NCBI GenBank assembly: GCA_009785115.1
Contig: WQWY01000017.1
Coordinates: 1-64,000, forward strand
Direction: 5' to 3'
Length of the DNA stretch: 64,000 bases
DNA from: Micrococcales bacterium
GTDB lineage: Bacteria; Actinomycetota; Actinomycetes; Actinomycetales; Cellulomonadaceae
Shown: positions 42,744-52,166 of the stretch, piece after piece
Layout: each line of letters opens with the position of its first letter
Numbering within the stretch: position 1 is the first letter of the stretch
Notes under the pieces: generated by a model
What the model was told of the DNA's origin: nothing
Database searches by the model: none
The model's input: the letters and a program-made list of their open reading frames with translations, nothing else
Position numbers and translations under genes: made by a program

Positions 42744-43952
42744 ATGACAACTGCCACCGTCTCTCGACACACCCGATGGGCTGTGCCTGGGATCGCCGCG
42801 GCCGTCGTGGTCGCCGGGTTCGCCGTGCAGCCGCTGCTCGCCTCCGCCGACGCCGGCGACCTGCCCGCGATCTCCGCCGACCAGCTGCTGGTCGAGGTTC
42901 TCGAGGCCGAGCCGCAGCCGCTGTCCGGCACCGTCGTCTACACCGCCGACCTGGGGCTCCCTGACCTCTCGGAGATCACGAAGGCCGTCAGCGGCCCTGC
43001 CCTGACCGCCGACCCCGCCAACCTGCTCGCCGGCACCTCCACCCTGCGGGTGTGGACCGACGCCGACGCACGCTCCCGCGTGACGCTCCAGGGCACCACC
43101 TCGGAGTTCTCGGTGGTGCACGACAGGACGCAGGCGTGGACCTACTCCTCCGCCGACGGGGCCGTCGTGCACTACGCCCTGTCGGAGACCGACCAGGCGC
43201 GGGTCGCCCAGCTGCAGGCGCTGGTCGAGGCCGGCGCGTTCACCGTGCCCGGTGGCATGCCCACGCCGACCACGGTCGCCGACGACCTGCTCGCCCAGGT
43301 CGGTGAGCACTCCACGCTGAGCCTGGACGCGAACGTCAAGGTCGCCGGGCGCTCCGCCTACCAGCTGGTGCTCACACCGACCAGCACCACCACGCTGGTC
43401 GGCCGCGTCACCGTGGCTGTGGACGCGCAGACCCGCACACCGTTGCAGGTCGCCGTGTGGAGCCGCGCCGACACGCAGTCGCCCGCGCTGCAGGTCGGGT
43501 TCACCGACGTGCGGTTCGCGATGCCGTCCGAGCAGGTGCTGACCTGGTCCACCCCGGCCGGGGCGACGGTCAAGGAGGTCACCATCCCTCTGCCGAGCGA
43601 CACCGAGCTGGCAGGGGCCGAGCACGCCGCGCCGGCGGTCTCGGTGACCGGCACCGGGTGGGACCAGGTGCTCACCCTGACCGTGCCGGCGGGTGCGCTC
43701 GACGCCCAGGACCTGACCGCCCTGGCCACGGCGCCCGGCATCATGCCGGAGAAGGCGCAGGAGTACGCGCAGATCGCCCAGGGCCCGCACGGTGCCGCCG
43801 TCGACCCGTCGGCGCTGCTCGACCAGCTCAGCACACCGGTCGCCGGCGGGCGCGTGATCTCGTCGGCCCTGCTCTCGGTGCTGCTGCTCGACGACGGTCG
43901 GGTGCTGCTCGGCGCGGTGCCTCCCGCGACGCTGGTTAACCTGGCGGGATGA
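42744..43952 (+). CDS. LolA-like/DUF2092 secreted protein (402 aa)
   Basis: ATG with AGGAG upstream. N-terminal signal peptide (AVPGIAAAVVVAGFAVQPLLASADA), without a lipobox cysteine. The remaining sequence is beta-rich, with TLRVWTDADARSRV and RVTVAVDAQTRTPLQVAVWS typical of the LolA/LolB-fold family found in actinobacteria. Such proteins bind a hydrophobic ligand outside the membrane. It is the first gene of an operon with an ABC ATPase and permease, overlapping the ATPase gene by 4 bp. Confidence 0.82.
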   Translation: MTTATVSRHTRWAVPGIAAAVVVAGFAVQPLLASADAGDLPAISADQLLVEVLEAEPQPLSGTVVYTADLGLPDLSEITKAVSGPALTADPANLLAGTSTLRVWTDADARSRVTLQGTTSEFSVVHDRTQAWTYSSADGAVVHYALSETDQARVAQLQALVEAGAFTVPGGMPTPTTVADDLLAQVGEHSTLSLDANVKVAGRSAYQLVLTPTSTTTLVGRVTVAVDAQTRTPLQVAVWSRADTQSPALQVGFTDVRFAMPSEQVLTWSTPAGATVKEVTIPLPSDTELAGAEHAAPAVSVTGTGWDQVLTLTVPAGALDAQDLTALATAPGIMPEKAQEYAQIAQGPHGAAVDPSALLDQLSTPVAGGRVISSALLSVLLLDDGRVLLGAVPPATLVNLAG

Positions 43953-44893
43953 GCGACACCCTGGCGATCCGCACCCGCGGGCTGACCAAGCGGTTCCGGA
44001 CCGGCCAGATCGCGGTCGACGGGATCGACCTGGAGGTGCCTCGCGGGGCGGTCTACGGGTTCCTCGGCCCCAACGGGTCGGGCAAGACCACGACCATCCG
44101 CATGCTGCTCGGCCTCGTCCACCCCACGGCGGGCGAGGTCGAGCTGCTGGGCAGGCCGATGCCCCAGGCCGCTCGCGAGGTGCTCGGGCCGGTCGGTGCG
44201 CTGGTCGAGGGCCCGGCCTTCCAGCCGTACCTGAGCGGGCGGGCCAACCTCGTCCACCTCGACACGTGCGACCCGTCCGCCGACCCTTCCACCCGGGGCC
44301 GCCGCGTCGGCGAGGCGCTGGACCGCGTGGGGCTGGGCGCGGCGGCGGGCAAGAAGTACCGCCAGTACTCCCTGGGCATGAAGCAGCGCCTCGGGCTCGC
44401 GGCCGCCCTGCTGCGGCCCCGTGAGCTGCTGGTGCTGGACGAGCCGACCAACGGGCTGGACCCGCAGGGCACCCGCGAGGTGCGGTCCTTGATCCGAGAG
44501 CTCGCTGCCGAGGGCATCACCGTGCTGGTCTCCTCGCACCTGCTCGCGGAGATCGACCAGGTCTGCACGCACCTGGGGGTCATGTCCACCGGACGCCTGG
44601 TGCTCCAGGGTCCTCGTGACGACCTGGCCCGCCACGAGGACCGCCGGGTCACCGTCACCACGACGAGCGAGCACCTGGTCGCCGCGCGGCAGGTGCTGGA
44701 CAGCCTGGGCCTGAGCGACGTCGTCAGCGGTGGTACCACCGTGTCGGCCGCTCTCGGTGAGGTGGTGACACCGACGATCGCTGCGACGATGGTCGCGGCC
44801 GGGGTGGACCTGGTCGAGATGGTCGTCAGCGAGCCGAGCCTGGAGCAGGTCTTCGTGGAGCTGACCGGGGAGGGGTTCGATGTCGCCCGCTGA
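43949..44893 (+). CDS. ABC transporter ATPase (314 aa)
   Basis: CcmA/drug-export class ATPase: Walker A GPNGSGKTT, signature YSLGMKQRLGLAAALL, Walker B LLVLDEPTNGLDP and SSHLLAEIDQVC. A C-terminal domain of about 100 residues follows. The start codon overlaps the stop of the LolA-like gene and the 3' end overlaps the permease gene by 14 bp, so the three form one operon. Confidence 0.9.
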   Translation: MSDTLAIRTRGLTKRFRTGQIAVDGIDLEVPRGAVYGFLGPNGSGKTTTIRMLLGLVHPTAGEVELLGRPMPQAAREVLGPVGALVEGPAFQPYLSGRANLVHLDTCDPSADPSTRGRRVGEALDRVGLGAAAGKKYRQYSLGMKQRLGLAAALLRPRELLVLDEPTNGLDPQGTREVRSLIRELAAEGITVLVSSHLLAEIDQVCTHLGVMSTGRLVLQGPRDDLARHEDRRVTVTTTSEHLVAARQVLDSLGLSDVVSGGTTVSAALGEVVTPTIAATMVAAGVDLVEMVVSEPSLEQVFVELTGEGFDVAR

Positions 44894-45791
44894 GTCCGTG
44901 TCGTCGGTCCGATCTGAGCCGGAGGCCCAGCCAGAGTCGTCGATCCAACCTGAGCGCTGGGCCCCGCGCCGAGGAGCCACGCTCCGGCTGATCGGTGCCG
45001 AGCTGCGCCTGGTGCTGGGGCGGCGGCGCAACCAGGTGCTGATCGCGGGGCTGGGCACGATGCCGCTCCTCATCGGCCTGGTGCTGTACTTCACCTCCGG
45101 TGGGCCGCACGGCGACGGAGGGCCCGGCTTCATCGCACAGGTCACGCAGAACGGTCTGTTCCTCGTGGTCTCGGCGCTGTTCATCTGCCTGCCGTTCCTG
45201 CTCCCGCTCACCGTGGCCATCGCCTCGGGCGACGCGGTCGCCGGGGAGGCCTCGACCGGGACGCTGCGCTACCTGCTCCTGCTCCCCGTCAGCCGCACCC
45301 GGCTGCTGGTCGCCAAGGCGCTCGGGGCCCTGGCGTTCGTGGCGGCGGCCGTCGCGGCGATCGCGCTCGTCGGCCTGGTCGCCGGGGCGGCTCTGTTCGG
45401 CCTGCACGATGTCGTGCTCCTGTCGGGGACGACGGTGCCGCTGAGCGAGGGTCTGGTGCGGGTGCTCGGTGTCGTGCTGTACGTCGGGGCGTCGATGACG
45501 GGGCTGGTCGCGGTCGGGCTGTTCTTCTCCACGCTCACCGAGGTGCCGGTCGCGGCGATGGCGGCTACCGTGGTCACCGCGATCGTCTCCACCGTGCTCG
45601 ACTCCCTCAACGCGTTGTCGGCGATCCACCCGTACCTGCTCACCCACCACTGGTACGACTTCGCCGCGTTCCTCCGCCTCGAGGTCGACTGGACGGTGGT
45701 CGCGCAGGGTCTAGGCGTGCAGGCAGCCTGGATCGCGGTCTTCGGTTCCCTGGCCTGGAGCAGGTTCATCCAGTCAAGCATCACGTCGTAA
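44880..45791 (+). CDS. ABC transporter permease (303 aa)
   Basis: Six hydrophobic helices after a hydrophilic N-terminus (about 35 residues). The motif AIASGDAVAGEASTGTLRYLLLLPVSRTRLLVAK is typical of ABC-2 permeases of the NosY-like or bacitracin-type class. The extracytoplasmic partner is probably the LolA-like protein. A role in lipid handling or response to envelope stress would fit its link to the divergent two-component system. This is inferred. Confidence 0.88.
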   Translation: MSPAESVSSVRSEPEAQPESSIQPERWAPRRGATLRLIGAELRLVLGRRRNQVLIAGLGTMPLLIGLVLYFTSGGPHGDGGPGFIAQVTQNGLFLVVSALFICLPFLLPLTVAIASGDAVAGEASTGTLRYLLLLPVSRTRLLVAKALGALAFVAAAVAAIALVGLVAGAALFGLHDVVLLSGTTVPLSEGLVRVLGVVLYVGASMTGLVAVGLFFSTLTEVPVAAMAATVVTAIVSTVLDSLNALSAIHPYLLTHHWYDFAAFLRLEVDWTVVAQGLGVQAAWIAVFGSLAWSRFIQSSITS

Positions 45792-45921
45792 TCGTCCTGT
45801 GACCGCTGGACACGTATCCTTGAACGAGCCTTCAGCACACGGGGGTTTCCCTCAACTCCGGCAGGTCCCACGCCGATGGAGACCCTAGTGAGGGAAGGCA
45901 GGAACGGAAGGAGAGCACGGC

Positions 45922-47325
45922 GTGCACGTCGTACCTAGGCCTGACGGGGCAGTGCGCGAAGTCGCCGTGCCCGAGATGTTCTTCTCCACCACCGACCGCA
46001 AGGGCGTGATCGACGGCGCCAACGCGGTGTTCTGCCACTACGCGCAGTACTCGATGGAGGAGATCCTCCGTCAGCCTCACAACCTGATCCGCCACCCCGA
46101 CATGCCTGGTGGCGCCTTCCAGATCATGTGGGACATGCTGCTCTCCGGCAGGCCCATGGCCGCCTACGTGAAGAACCTCGCCCACGACGGCGTGGCGTAC
46201 TGGGTCTTCGCGACGGTCACCCCTCTCGGCGACGGCTTCCTGTCGGTGCGTACGCGCCCGTGCCGCACCGATCTGTGGCAGGCCGCCGACAGCCTGTACC
46301 AGCAGGTGCTGCCGATGGAGCTGGCGGCACGGTCCGCCGGTGCCTCTCGCGTCGCCACCGCCCGGCTGGGCGTCTCCGCCCTGGCCGAGGGCATCGGCAA
46401 GCTCGGGTTCGCCAGCTACGACGACTTCATCAGGACGGCCGTCCCGGCCGAGGTCGCGGCACGCCGCGAGCTGACCCAGTGGACCCAGCCCGACCGGCGC
46501 GACCCCGCGTCCGGCCCGATGCGAGACATGCTCGACGCGGCCATCGCCGTCGACCGCTCGCTGGACAACCAGATGGCCGGGCTGGACGACCTCGACGCGC
46601 TGTCTGGGAAGCTGGCCGAGCAGTCCAGCCAGACCGAGGCCACCATCGACCGGCTGCGCAAGGCCGTGGCGGCCGCGGTGGCCGCCTCTGCTGACGTCTC
46701 GGCGACCGAGCCCGTGCTGGGCCGTGTCGTCGGCCCGCTGTCAGCGATCTCCCAGTGGCTCACCGAGGCCATCGAAGACCTGGGCGGCCGCATCGACGAG
46801 GTGCGCACCCGGATCGCTGAGCTGCGTCTGCGCATCTCCCTGGCCCGCCTGCACGACGAGCAGCTCGGCGAGTTCGCCCGTGAGCTGGCCGCCGGCGAGG
46901 CCCCCGAGCGCGCGCCCCTATACATCCAGGAGCTCGCCCGCGCGCTGGAAGAGACCGCGACCACGGCGGCCCGCGAGGTCATGGTCACCAACGAGGGTCT
47001 GCGCACCCTGGCTCAAGACCTGGTCGAGGTGGAGCGCGAGATGCGCACCTTCCAGCGCCAGCTCGCGACGTGGCGTCTGCTGATCCCTCGCTACCGGCTG
47101 ACGCAGCGGCTCGCCCCGTTCACCGAGCCGATCGACACCCAGCTGAAGTCCGGTCTGCGTCAGGTCGCCGCGGTGCGCCAGCTGGCCGACCAGTGCCTGG
47201 CCTCCTCACGCCCGTTCGACTCCGGCCCGATGGCCGCTGCCGTGCACGCGGTGGCCAAGGCTCGCGAGTCCGTCAGCGAGTTCTCCCACCAGGACGCGAC
47301 CGAGATGGTCAGCTGGCTCTCCTGA
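45922..47325 (+). CDS. Aer-like PAS-domain protein without membrane or MCP hairpin (467 aa)
   Basis: GTG start with AAGGAG upstream. The N-terminal PAS domain has the aerotaxis signature NLIRHPDMPGGAF ... MWDMLLSGRPMAAYVKNL. The remainder is helical, with coiled-coil-like segments between about 210 and 400. No transmembrane helices and no MCP methyl-accepting hairpin were recognised. Aer proteins bind FAD in the PAS domain and signal redox or oxygen state to CheA. This one is a soluble variant, so its output partner is uncertain. The 130-bp leader contains a possible long-range hairpin (TTCCCTCA at 45847 with TGAGGGAA at 45889). Confidence 0.78.
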   Translation: MHVVPRPDGAVREVAVPEMFFSTTDRKGVIDGANAVFCHYAQYSMEEILRQPHNLIRHPDMPGGAFQIMWDMLLSGRPMAAYVKNLAHDGVAYWVFATVTPLGDGFLSVRTRPCRTDLWQAADSLYQQVLPMELAARSAGASRVATARLGVSALAEGIGKLGFASYDDFIRTAVPAEVAARRELTQWTQPDRRDPASGPMRDMLDAAIAVDRSLDNQMAGLDDLDALSGKLAEQSSQTEATIDRLRKAVAAAVAASADVSATEPVLGRVVGPLSAISQWLTEAIEDLGGRIDEVRTRIAELRLRISLARLHDEQLGEFARELAAGEAPERAPLYIQELARALEETATTAAREVMVTNEGLRTLAQDLVEVEREMRTFQRQLATWRLLIPRYRLTQRLAPFTEPIDTQLKSGLRQVAAVRQLADQCLASSRPFDSGPMAAAVHAVAKARESVSEFSHQDATEMVSWLS

Positions 47326-47441
47326 GAGAGCCGAGCAGCCTTCCTTCTTCCCACCCGCTCCCCCTCTCGCGGAGCGCCTGCTTCTCCCTCACCACAGGGG
47401 CAGGGCGTCCTCGAGAGGGCCGGGGCGTGCGACGAGGATCC

Positions 47442-48245
47442 TCAGGACGCGTCTGACAGCTCGCGGATCAACGTCTCCAGGTAGTCGGCCGTGTCCTGCC
47501 ACCCGGTCACCTCGTGGCACCTCACCCCGAGGGCCTTCACCGGGTAGTCGTTGCCGTCCGGGTCCAGCCGGTCGCCGACGAACAGCATGTCGGTCAGCGG
47601 GATGCCCGTGATCTCGACGAGCTTGAGCATCCCGTACGCCTTGTCGATGCCCTTGCGCGTGATGTCGACAGAGGTGGAGCCGCCGGAGCGGACCTCCAGG
47701 TCTGGCACCAGGGCGGCCACCGCGTCACGCAGCGCCGACTTGCGCTCCCCCGTCGGGTCCCACGCGGTCTTCGCGTCGACCGGTGCGGCCTGACCCAGCG
47801 CGGAGAACGTGATCTGGCTGTCCCTGTCCTCCAGGATCGGCCCCCACGTCTGCGACTCCCACAGCCCTAGCCGGCGCGCCTGCTCTTCCAGGGCCGTCGT
47901 CGCCCGCGTCTTCTCGTCAGCGGTGAGGTTCTCGGCGTAGACCTGCGACCACCCGTCGGCCGTGCGGTGCCAGTACTGGGTGCCGCAGGTCGGCATCAGG
48001 TGCAGCCGGACGCCCTGGTCGGGACGGAGCTCGGGCAGCTGGTCGATCACCTGGGTACGGAACTGCCCGAACTGGCCTCCGGAGATCACGCAGACCTCGA
48101 CGTGCTCGAGCAGCTCGACGAGCAGCGTGCTCATCCGAGGGTCGAGCGGAGACTTCGACGGGGCCAGGGTGTCGTCCAGGTCGAAGGCGACCAGGCGCGG
48201 TGCGGTGCTCAGCGGATCCTCCTCAGGTCTGGTGTCCGTGGGCAC
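47442..48245 (-). CDS. HAD-superfamily phosphatase (phosphomannomutase-like)
   Basis: HAD motif I is FDLDDTLA, motif II CVISGGQF, and motif IV GDRLDPDGND near the C-terminus. The cap and length (about 265 residues) resemble eukaryotic-type phosphomannomutase or Cof-like phosphatases. Start is uncertain: GTG 48245 is listed; ATG 48278 is possible, while a strong GAGGAGG lies directly before a CTG at 48212 that would give LSTAPRLVAFDLDD. Cytosolic. Substrate unknown. Confidence 0.8.
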   Translation of the reverse strand: MPTDTRPEEDPLSTAPRLVAFDLDDTLAPSKSPLDPRMSTLLVELLEHVEVCVISGGQFGQFRTQVIDQLPELRPDQGVRLHLMPTCGTQYWHRTADGWSQVYAENLTADEKTRATTALEEQARRLGLWESQTWGPILEDRDSQITFSALGQAAPVDAKTAWDPTGERKSALRDAVAALVPDLEVRSGGSTSVDITRKGIDKAYGMLKLVEITGIPLTDMLFVGDRLDPDGNDYPVKALGVRCHEVTGWQDTADYLETLIRELSDAS

Positions 48246-48384
48246 CCTAGCCGACGCCGCTCGCCCAGAGCGGGTCATGACACCGGAAGCACCGTCGGCA
48301 TGGCGCCGGTCGGCACGGCGAGGCAGGCATGGTGCTGTCGGTGCGGCCGTTCATCAGCAGTTCGGGTGAGGCTCGCACAAGACC

Positions 48385-48414
48385 TTGGGCGCCGTAGAGA
48401 CAGTGCGCTAGTGT
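48385..48414 (+). promoter_or_regulatory. Candidate promoter of the TrpXYZ-like operon
   Basis: TTGGGC at 48385-48390 and TAGTGT at 48409-48414 with an 18-nt spacer, about 68 nt before the substrate-binding protein start. Sigma-70-like but imperfect. Confidence 0.3.
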
Positions 48415-48481
48415 GCGGCCTCGTCAGCGAGCTTACGGCTCAGCTACCCGGAGCATTCTCATTCATGGCCAAGGAGACACC

Positions 48482-49468
48482 ATGAGCCGACGTCGCCTCA
48501 CTCTCACCAGCCTCGCCGCCGCCGTCACCGTCAGCATGGTGGGGCTGGCTGGTTGCGCCAGCAGCGATGAGAAGTCCGCCGAGTACACCATCGGGACCGC
48601 CGTCATCGTCTCGCACCCGGCTCTCCAGTCGGTGCTCGACGGGTTCGAGGACGTCCTGAAGGAAGAGGGCCTCGACTACCGGCTGATCAACAAGAACGCT
48701 CAGGGCGACCCGACGAACGCCGCCACCATCGCCTCCACGTTCGCGTCCGACGCCAACATCGACCTGGTCCTGGCCATCTCGACCCCGATCGCGCTGGCTG
48801 TCGCCAACGCCGAGAAGGACCGGCCGATCCTGTTCGCCGCCGTGACCGACCCGGTCCGCGACGACCTGGTGCCCTCGTGGGACCAGGCTGGCACCAACAT
48901 CACCGGCACCTCGGACCTCAACCCCGAGGCCAGGCCGGTGTCCCTGGTCCAGGAGGCCATGCCCGACGTCCAGACCATCGGCGTGCTCTACTCGTCCGCC
49001 GAGTCCAACTCCCTGGCCCAGGTCGAGGCGTACGAGGCCGAGGCCGCCGAGATCGGCGTCACCCTCAAGACCCAGGCCATCACCTCCGCGTCCGAGATCG
49101 CTGCCGGGCTGGAGGCCCTCGCCGACGTCGACGCGATCTTGATCCCGAACGACAACACCGTCGTCGCCGCGATCTCCTCGGTGATCGGGTTCGGCCAGGA
49201 GAAGCAGATCCCGGTCTTCTGCGCCGACACCAGCACCGTCGAGCTCGGCACCGTGGCCACCCGTGGCCTGAGCTACTACGAGATGGGGCGGCGCACCGGT
49301 GAGATGGCCGTCTCGATCTTGCGCGACGGGGTGAAGGTCGACAGCATCAAGCCGGAGGCCACCACCAGCACCGAGCTGACCATCAACGTGGACGCTGCTG
49401 CCCGCTTCGGGCTGACGCTGCCCGAGAGCCTGGTGAGCCAGGCCACCGTGGTCGACGACAAGAACTGA
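48482..49468 (+). CDS. ABC transporter substrate-binding lipoprotein, TrpX-like (328 aa)
   Basis: ATG with AAGGAGA upstream. Signal peptide with lipobox LAGC, so it is a membrane-anchored lipoprotein. The mature part is a periplasmic-binding fold of the PF04392 family: YTIGTAVIVSHPALQSVLDGF, TPIALAVANAEKDRPILFAAVTDP, and GTVATRGLSYYEMGRRTG. Family members bind tryptophan, tyrosine or related compounds. It heads a three-gene importer operon. Ligand here is inferred only. Confidence 0.85.
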   Translation: MSRRRLTLTSLAAAVTVSMVGLAGCASSDEKSAEYTIGTAVIVSHPALQSVLDGFEDVLKEEGLDYRLINKNAQGDPTNAATIASTFASDANIDLVLAISTPIALAVANAEKDRPILFAAVTDPVRDDLVPSWDQAGTNITGTSDLNPEARPVSLVQEAMPDVQTIGVLYSSAESNSLAQVEAYEAEAAEIGVTLKTQAITSASEIAAGLEALADVDAILIPNDNTVVAAISSVIGFGQEKQIPVFCADTSTVELGTVATRGLSYYEMGRRTGEMAVSILRDGVKVDSIKPEATTSTELTINVDAAARFGLTLPESLVSQATVVDDKN

Positions 49469-49495
49469 TCGGACAGCAGCCGAGAGACAACGCCC

Positions 49496-50518
49496 ATGCT
49501 GGGAGCCGTCGACCAAGGTCTGATCATCGCCCTGCTGGCGCTGGGGGTGTTCCTGACCTTCCGCATCCTCAACTTCGCGGACCTCACGGTCGACGGCTCC
49601 TTCACGGCCGGCACCGCCACCACCGCCATCTTCATCTTCAACGGCGTGCCACCGCTGACGGCCACGGTGGCCGGCATGATCGCGGGGGCGCTGGCCGGCC
49701 TGATGACCGGGGTGCTGCACACCAAGTTCCACATCGACCCGTTGTTGGCGTCCATCCTGGTGATGCTGGCGATGTACACCATCAACACGCGCATCATGTC
49801 CCTGGGGCACGACGGCCTCGAACGCACCAACGTCGGGCTGCTCAGCCAGACCACCATCTTCACCGGGCTGGTCGAGAACCGGCTACGAGGCAGCTGGGTC
49901 TCGGTCACCCTCATCGGTGCTGGTGTCGTCATCGTCGCCCTCGTGGTGGTCTGGTTCCTGAACACCAAGTTCGGCTTCGCCGTCATGACGACCGGGGACA
50001 ACCCGGGCATGGCCGCGGCGATGGGCATCAACACGACGCGCACGAAGATCATCACGCTGATGGTCTCCAACGGCCTGGTCGGGCTGTGCGGAGCCGTCAC
50101 GGCCCAGTACGTCGGTTCCTCCTTCATCGAGGACGGACGAGGGATGATCCTGATCGGGCTCGCCTCGGTCATCTTGGGCAACGCCATCTTCGGCACCCGG
50201 TACCTGTGGTTGGCGGCGATCGGTGTGGTCGTCGGCGCGGTGCTCTACCGCGTGGCGATCTTCTGGGCCTTGAAGTGGGAGTTCATCAAGAACTCGGACA
50301 TGAAGCTGATGTCGGCCGTCTTGGTGGTGATCGCCCTCGTGGTCTCGCAGTCCAAGGGTGCGAACGCCTTGGTCACCAGGCTGTCGCCCTGGCGCCGGCG
50401 GTCCGACGTCCCCGAGCAGATGAGCGTGGTGCCGAACCCCTTCTCGCCGATGGCCGAGGTCGACGCCGCCCATGCGGCTGCCACCGCTTCGCAGCCGTCG
50501 AAGAAGGGGACGTCGTGA
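49496..50518 (+). CDS. ABC transporter permease, TrpY-like (340 aa)
   Basis: Branched-chain amino acid/LivH-type permease (BPD_transp_2) with about eight to nine helices. The N-terminal GAVDQGLIIALLALGVFLTFRILNFADLTVDGSF and central TTGDNPGMAAAMGINTTRTKII are characteristic. The C-terminal about 45 residues are hydrophilic. The stop overlaps the ATPase start by 1 bp (TGATG). Confidence 0.9.
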   Translation: MLGAVDQGLIIALLALGVFLTFRILNFADLTVDGSFTAGTATTAIFIFNGVPPLTATVAGMIAGALAGLMTGVLHTKFHIDPLLASILVMLAMYTINTRIMSLGHDGLERTNVGLLSQTTIFTGLVENRLRGSWVSVTLIGAGVVIVALVVVWFLNTKFGFAVMTTGDNPGMAAAMGINTTRTKIITLMVSNGLVGLCGAVTAQYVGSSFIEDGRGMILIGLASVILGNAIFGTRYLWLAAIGVVVGAVLYRVAIFWALKWEFIKNSDMKLMSAVLVVIALVVSQSKGANALVTRLSPWRRRSDVPEQMSVVPNPFSPMAEVDAAHAAATASQPSKKGTS

Positions 50519-51306
50519 TGCTGACGCTCACCGGCGTGTCCAAGACGTTCTACCCCGGTACCGCCAACGAGCGGGTGGCGCTGCACGACGTCGACCTGGA
50601 GCTGGCGACCGGCGACTTCGTGACCGTCATCGGCTCGAACGGGGCCGGCAAGTCGACCTTGCTCAACATCATCGGCGGCTCTCTGCCGGTCGACCAGGGC
50701 ACGGTGCTGATCGGCGGCAAGGACGTCACGAGGCTGCCGGCCCACCGCCGGGCCGCCCGGGTCGCCCGGGTCTTCCAGGACCCCCAGGCCGGGACGGCCC
50801 CCCACCTGACCATCGAGCAGAACCTGGCCGTCGCGCTGAACCGGGGCCGTCGGCTGACCCTGGGGCGCGGGCTGACCAGAGCCCGCCGGGCCAGCTTCGC
50901 GGAGCACCTGGCCACCCTGGAACAGGGCCTGGAGAACCGCATGAACCACCGGGTCGGCCTGCTCTCCGGGGGGCAGCGCCAGGCGCTCAGCCTGCTGATG
51001 GCCACCTTCACCCGCCCAGACCTGCTGCTGCTCGACGAGCACACCGCCGCGCTGGACCCGGAGCGTGCCGAGCTGGTGCTGCGCCTGACCGCCCAGATGA
51101 TCGACGAGCACCGGCTGACGGCCCTGATGGTGACCCACAACATGGAGCACGCCCTGAGGATGGGCAACCGCCTGATCATGATGCACGAGGGCCAGATCGT
51201 CAGCTCGCTCACCCCTGAGGAGAAGGCCCAGGCGGAGGTCTCGGACCTCCTCGACTGGTTCAGCCAGAAGAAGGGCGGGCTGAGCGACCGGACCCTCCTG
51301 ACCTGA
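50518..51306 (+). CDS. ABC transporter ATPase, TrpZ-like (262 aa)
   Basis: ATPase with Walker A GSNGAGKST, signature LLSGGQRQALSLLMA and Walker B LLLLDEHTAALDP, in which the usual proline is replaced by histidine (DEHTAALDP), a pattern typical of this family. A GTG one codon upstream (50515) is an alternative start. It completes a TrpXYZ-type importer with the two preceding genes. Confidence 0.9.
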   Translation: MLTLTGVSKTFYPGTANERVALHDVDLELATGDFVTVIGSNGAGKSTLLNIIGGSLPVDQGTVLIGGKDVTRLPAHRRAARVARVFQDPQAGTAPHLTIEQNLAVALNRGRRLTLGRGLTRARRASFAEHLATLEQGLENRMNHRVGLLSGGQRQALSLLMATFTRPDLLLLDEHTAALDPERAELVLRLTAQMIDEHRLTALMVTHNMEHALRMGNRLIMMHEGQIVSSLTPEEKAQAEVSDLLDWFSQKKGGLSDRTLLT

Positions 51307-51458
51307 GCGCGCTCCCGTCAGAGAGCTCTGTGCGTCTAGCCAGACGGAGCCACGAGGTTCGTGCGAGGCCAGGCCGATCGACCACACCGCACCGGCGACA
51401 ACCGCCGTCGCGCATCGCGACACGTCGCCTCAGCGCGCAGGGGCTCTCGCAACACGCC

Positions 51459-52073
51459 CTAGAAGAGGTGCCCGAGGATGGAACCGAGGACGCTGCCTTC
51501 TTTCGTGGAGGAGGCACGCGGCGCCGGGGTGGCCTTGCCCGTGCCCAGCGCTGAGCCGAGCACATCGCCGAGCAGGTCGCCGAGACCTCCGCCGGAGGTG
51601 GGCTTCGACGAGCCCGAGCCGCCGATCGACCCCTTGACGAGGTCGAGGATCGACCCGCCCGACGCACCGAGAGCCTGGTTCGCCACGTAGGTCAGCACCA
51701 GCGGCGCCACGACCGGCAGCACCTTCGCCAGCAGCGGTGACGCCGCGCCCGTCTTGGCGCTGAGCTGGGTCGCGGCACGCGACGGCGTGGTGCCGAGGGC
51801 ATGTTTGACGATCTTCGCGCCGTCGCCGGTGTCGATGGACCCGAGATCCACCTTCCCCCCGCCGCTGACGGCCTTGGCGCCGCCAGCATGGCCCAGCAGA
51901 GCCTTGGCCAGCGACGCGACACCGTCGCTCTCCTGGGAGTTGTAGTGCAACCCTCCCAGCAACGACGTGATCGCCTGGCTGGCGGCGTCTTTGGTGTCTT
52001 TCTTGCTGGCACCGAGCTGACCGGCCAGGTCGTCCAGCGGGACACGGGCGAGAATCTCGTTCACAGCGTTCAC
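51459..52073 (-). CDS. DUF937 family protein (204 aa)
   Basis: The N-terminal part (EILARVPLDDLAGQLGAS ... AITSLLGGLHYNSQE) and the central LLAKVLPVVAPLVLTYVANQAL match the DUF937 family. A Gly/Ser-rich tail contains LGDLLGDVLGSALGTG and the end GSVLGSILGHLF. Family members have helical repeats and unknown function. Probably cytosolic; single-gene unit. Confidence 0.8.
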   Translation of the reverse strand: MNAVNEILARVPLDDLAGQLGASKKDTKDAASQAITSLLGGLHYNSQESDGVASLAKALLGHAGGAKAVSGGGKVDLGSIDTGDGAKIVKHALGTTPSRAATQLSAKTGAASPLLAKVLPVVAPLVLTYVANQALGASGGSILDLVKGSIGGSGSSKPTSGGGLGDLLGDVLGSALGTGKATPAPRASSTKEGSVLGSILGHLF

Positions 52074-52166
52074 AGGTGGTTCAACCTCTCAGCGGTCGGG
52101 CATGACGTCGGTGGTCAGCACGGGACGTCTCGGCACGCTCTGGCACGTCGACGTGCTGCTCCGTGC

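Noticed and set aside
45792..45921. Riboswitch in the leader of the Aer-like gene
   Set aside because: A long-range inverted repeat exists but no known riboswitch core was recognised.
48279..48481. T-box or tryptophan attenuator before the TrpXYZ-like operon
   Set aside because: No T-box core or specifier loop, no run of Trp codons in a leader ORF; only a weak promoter was seen.
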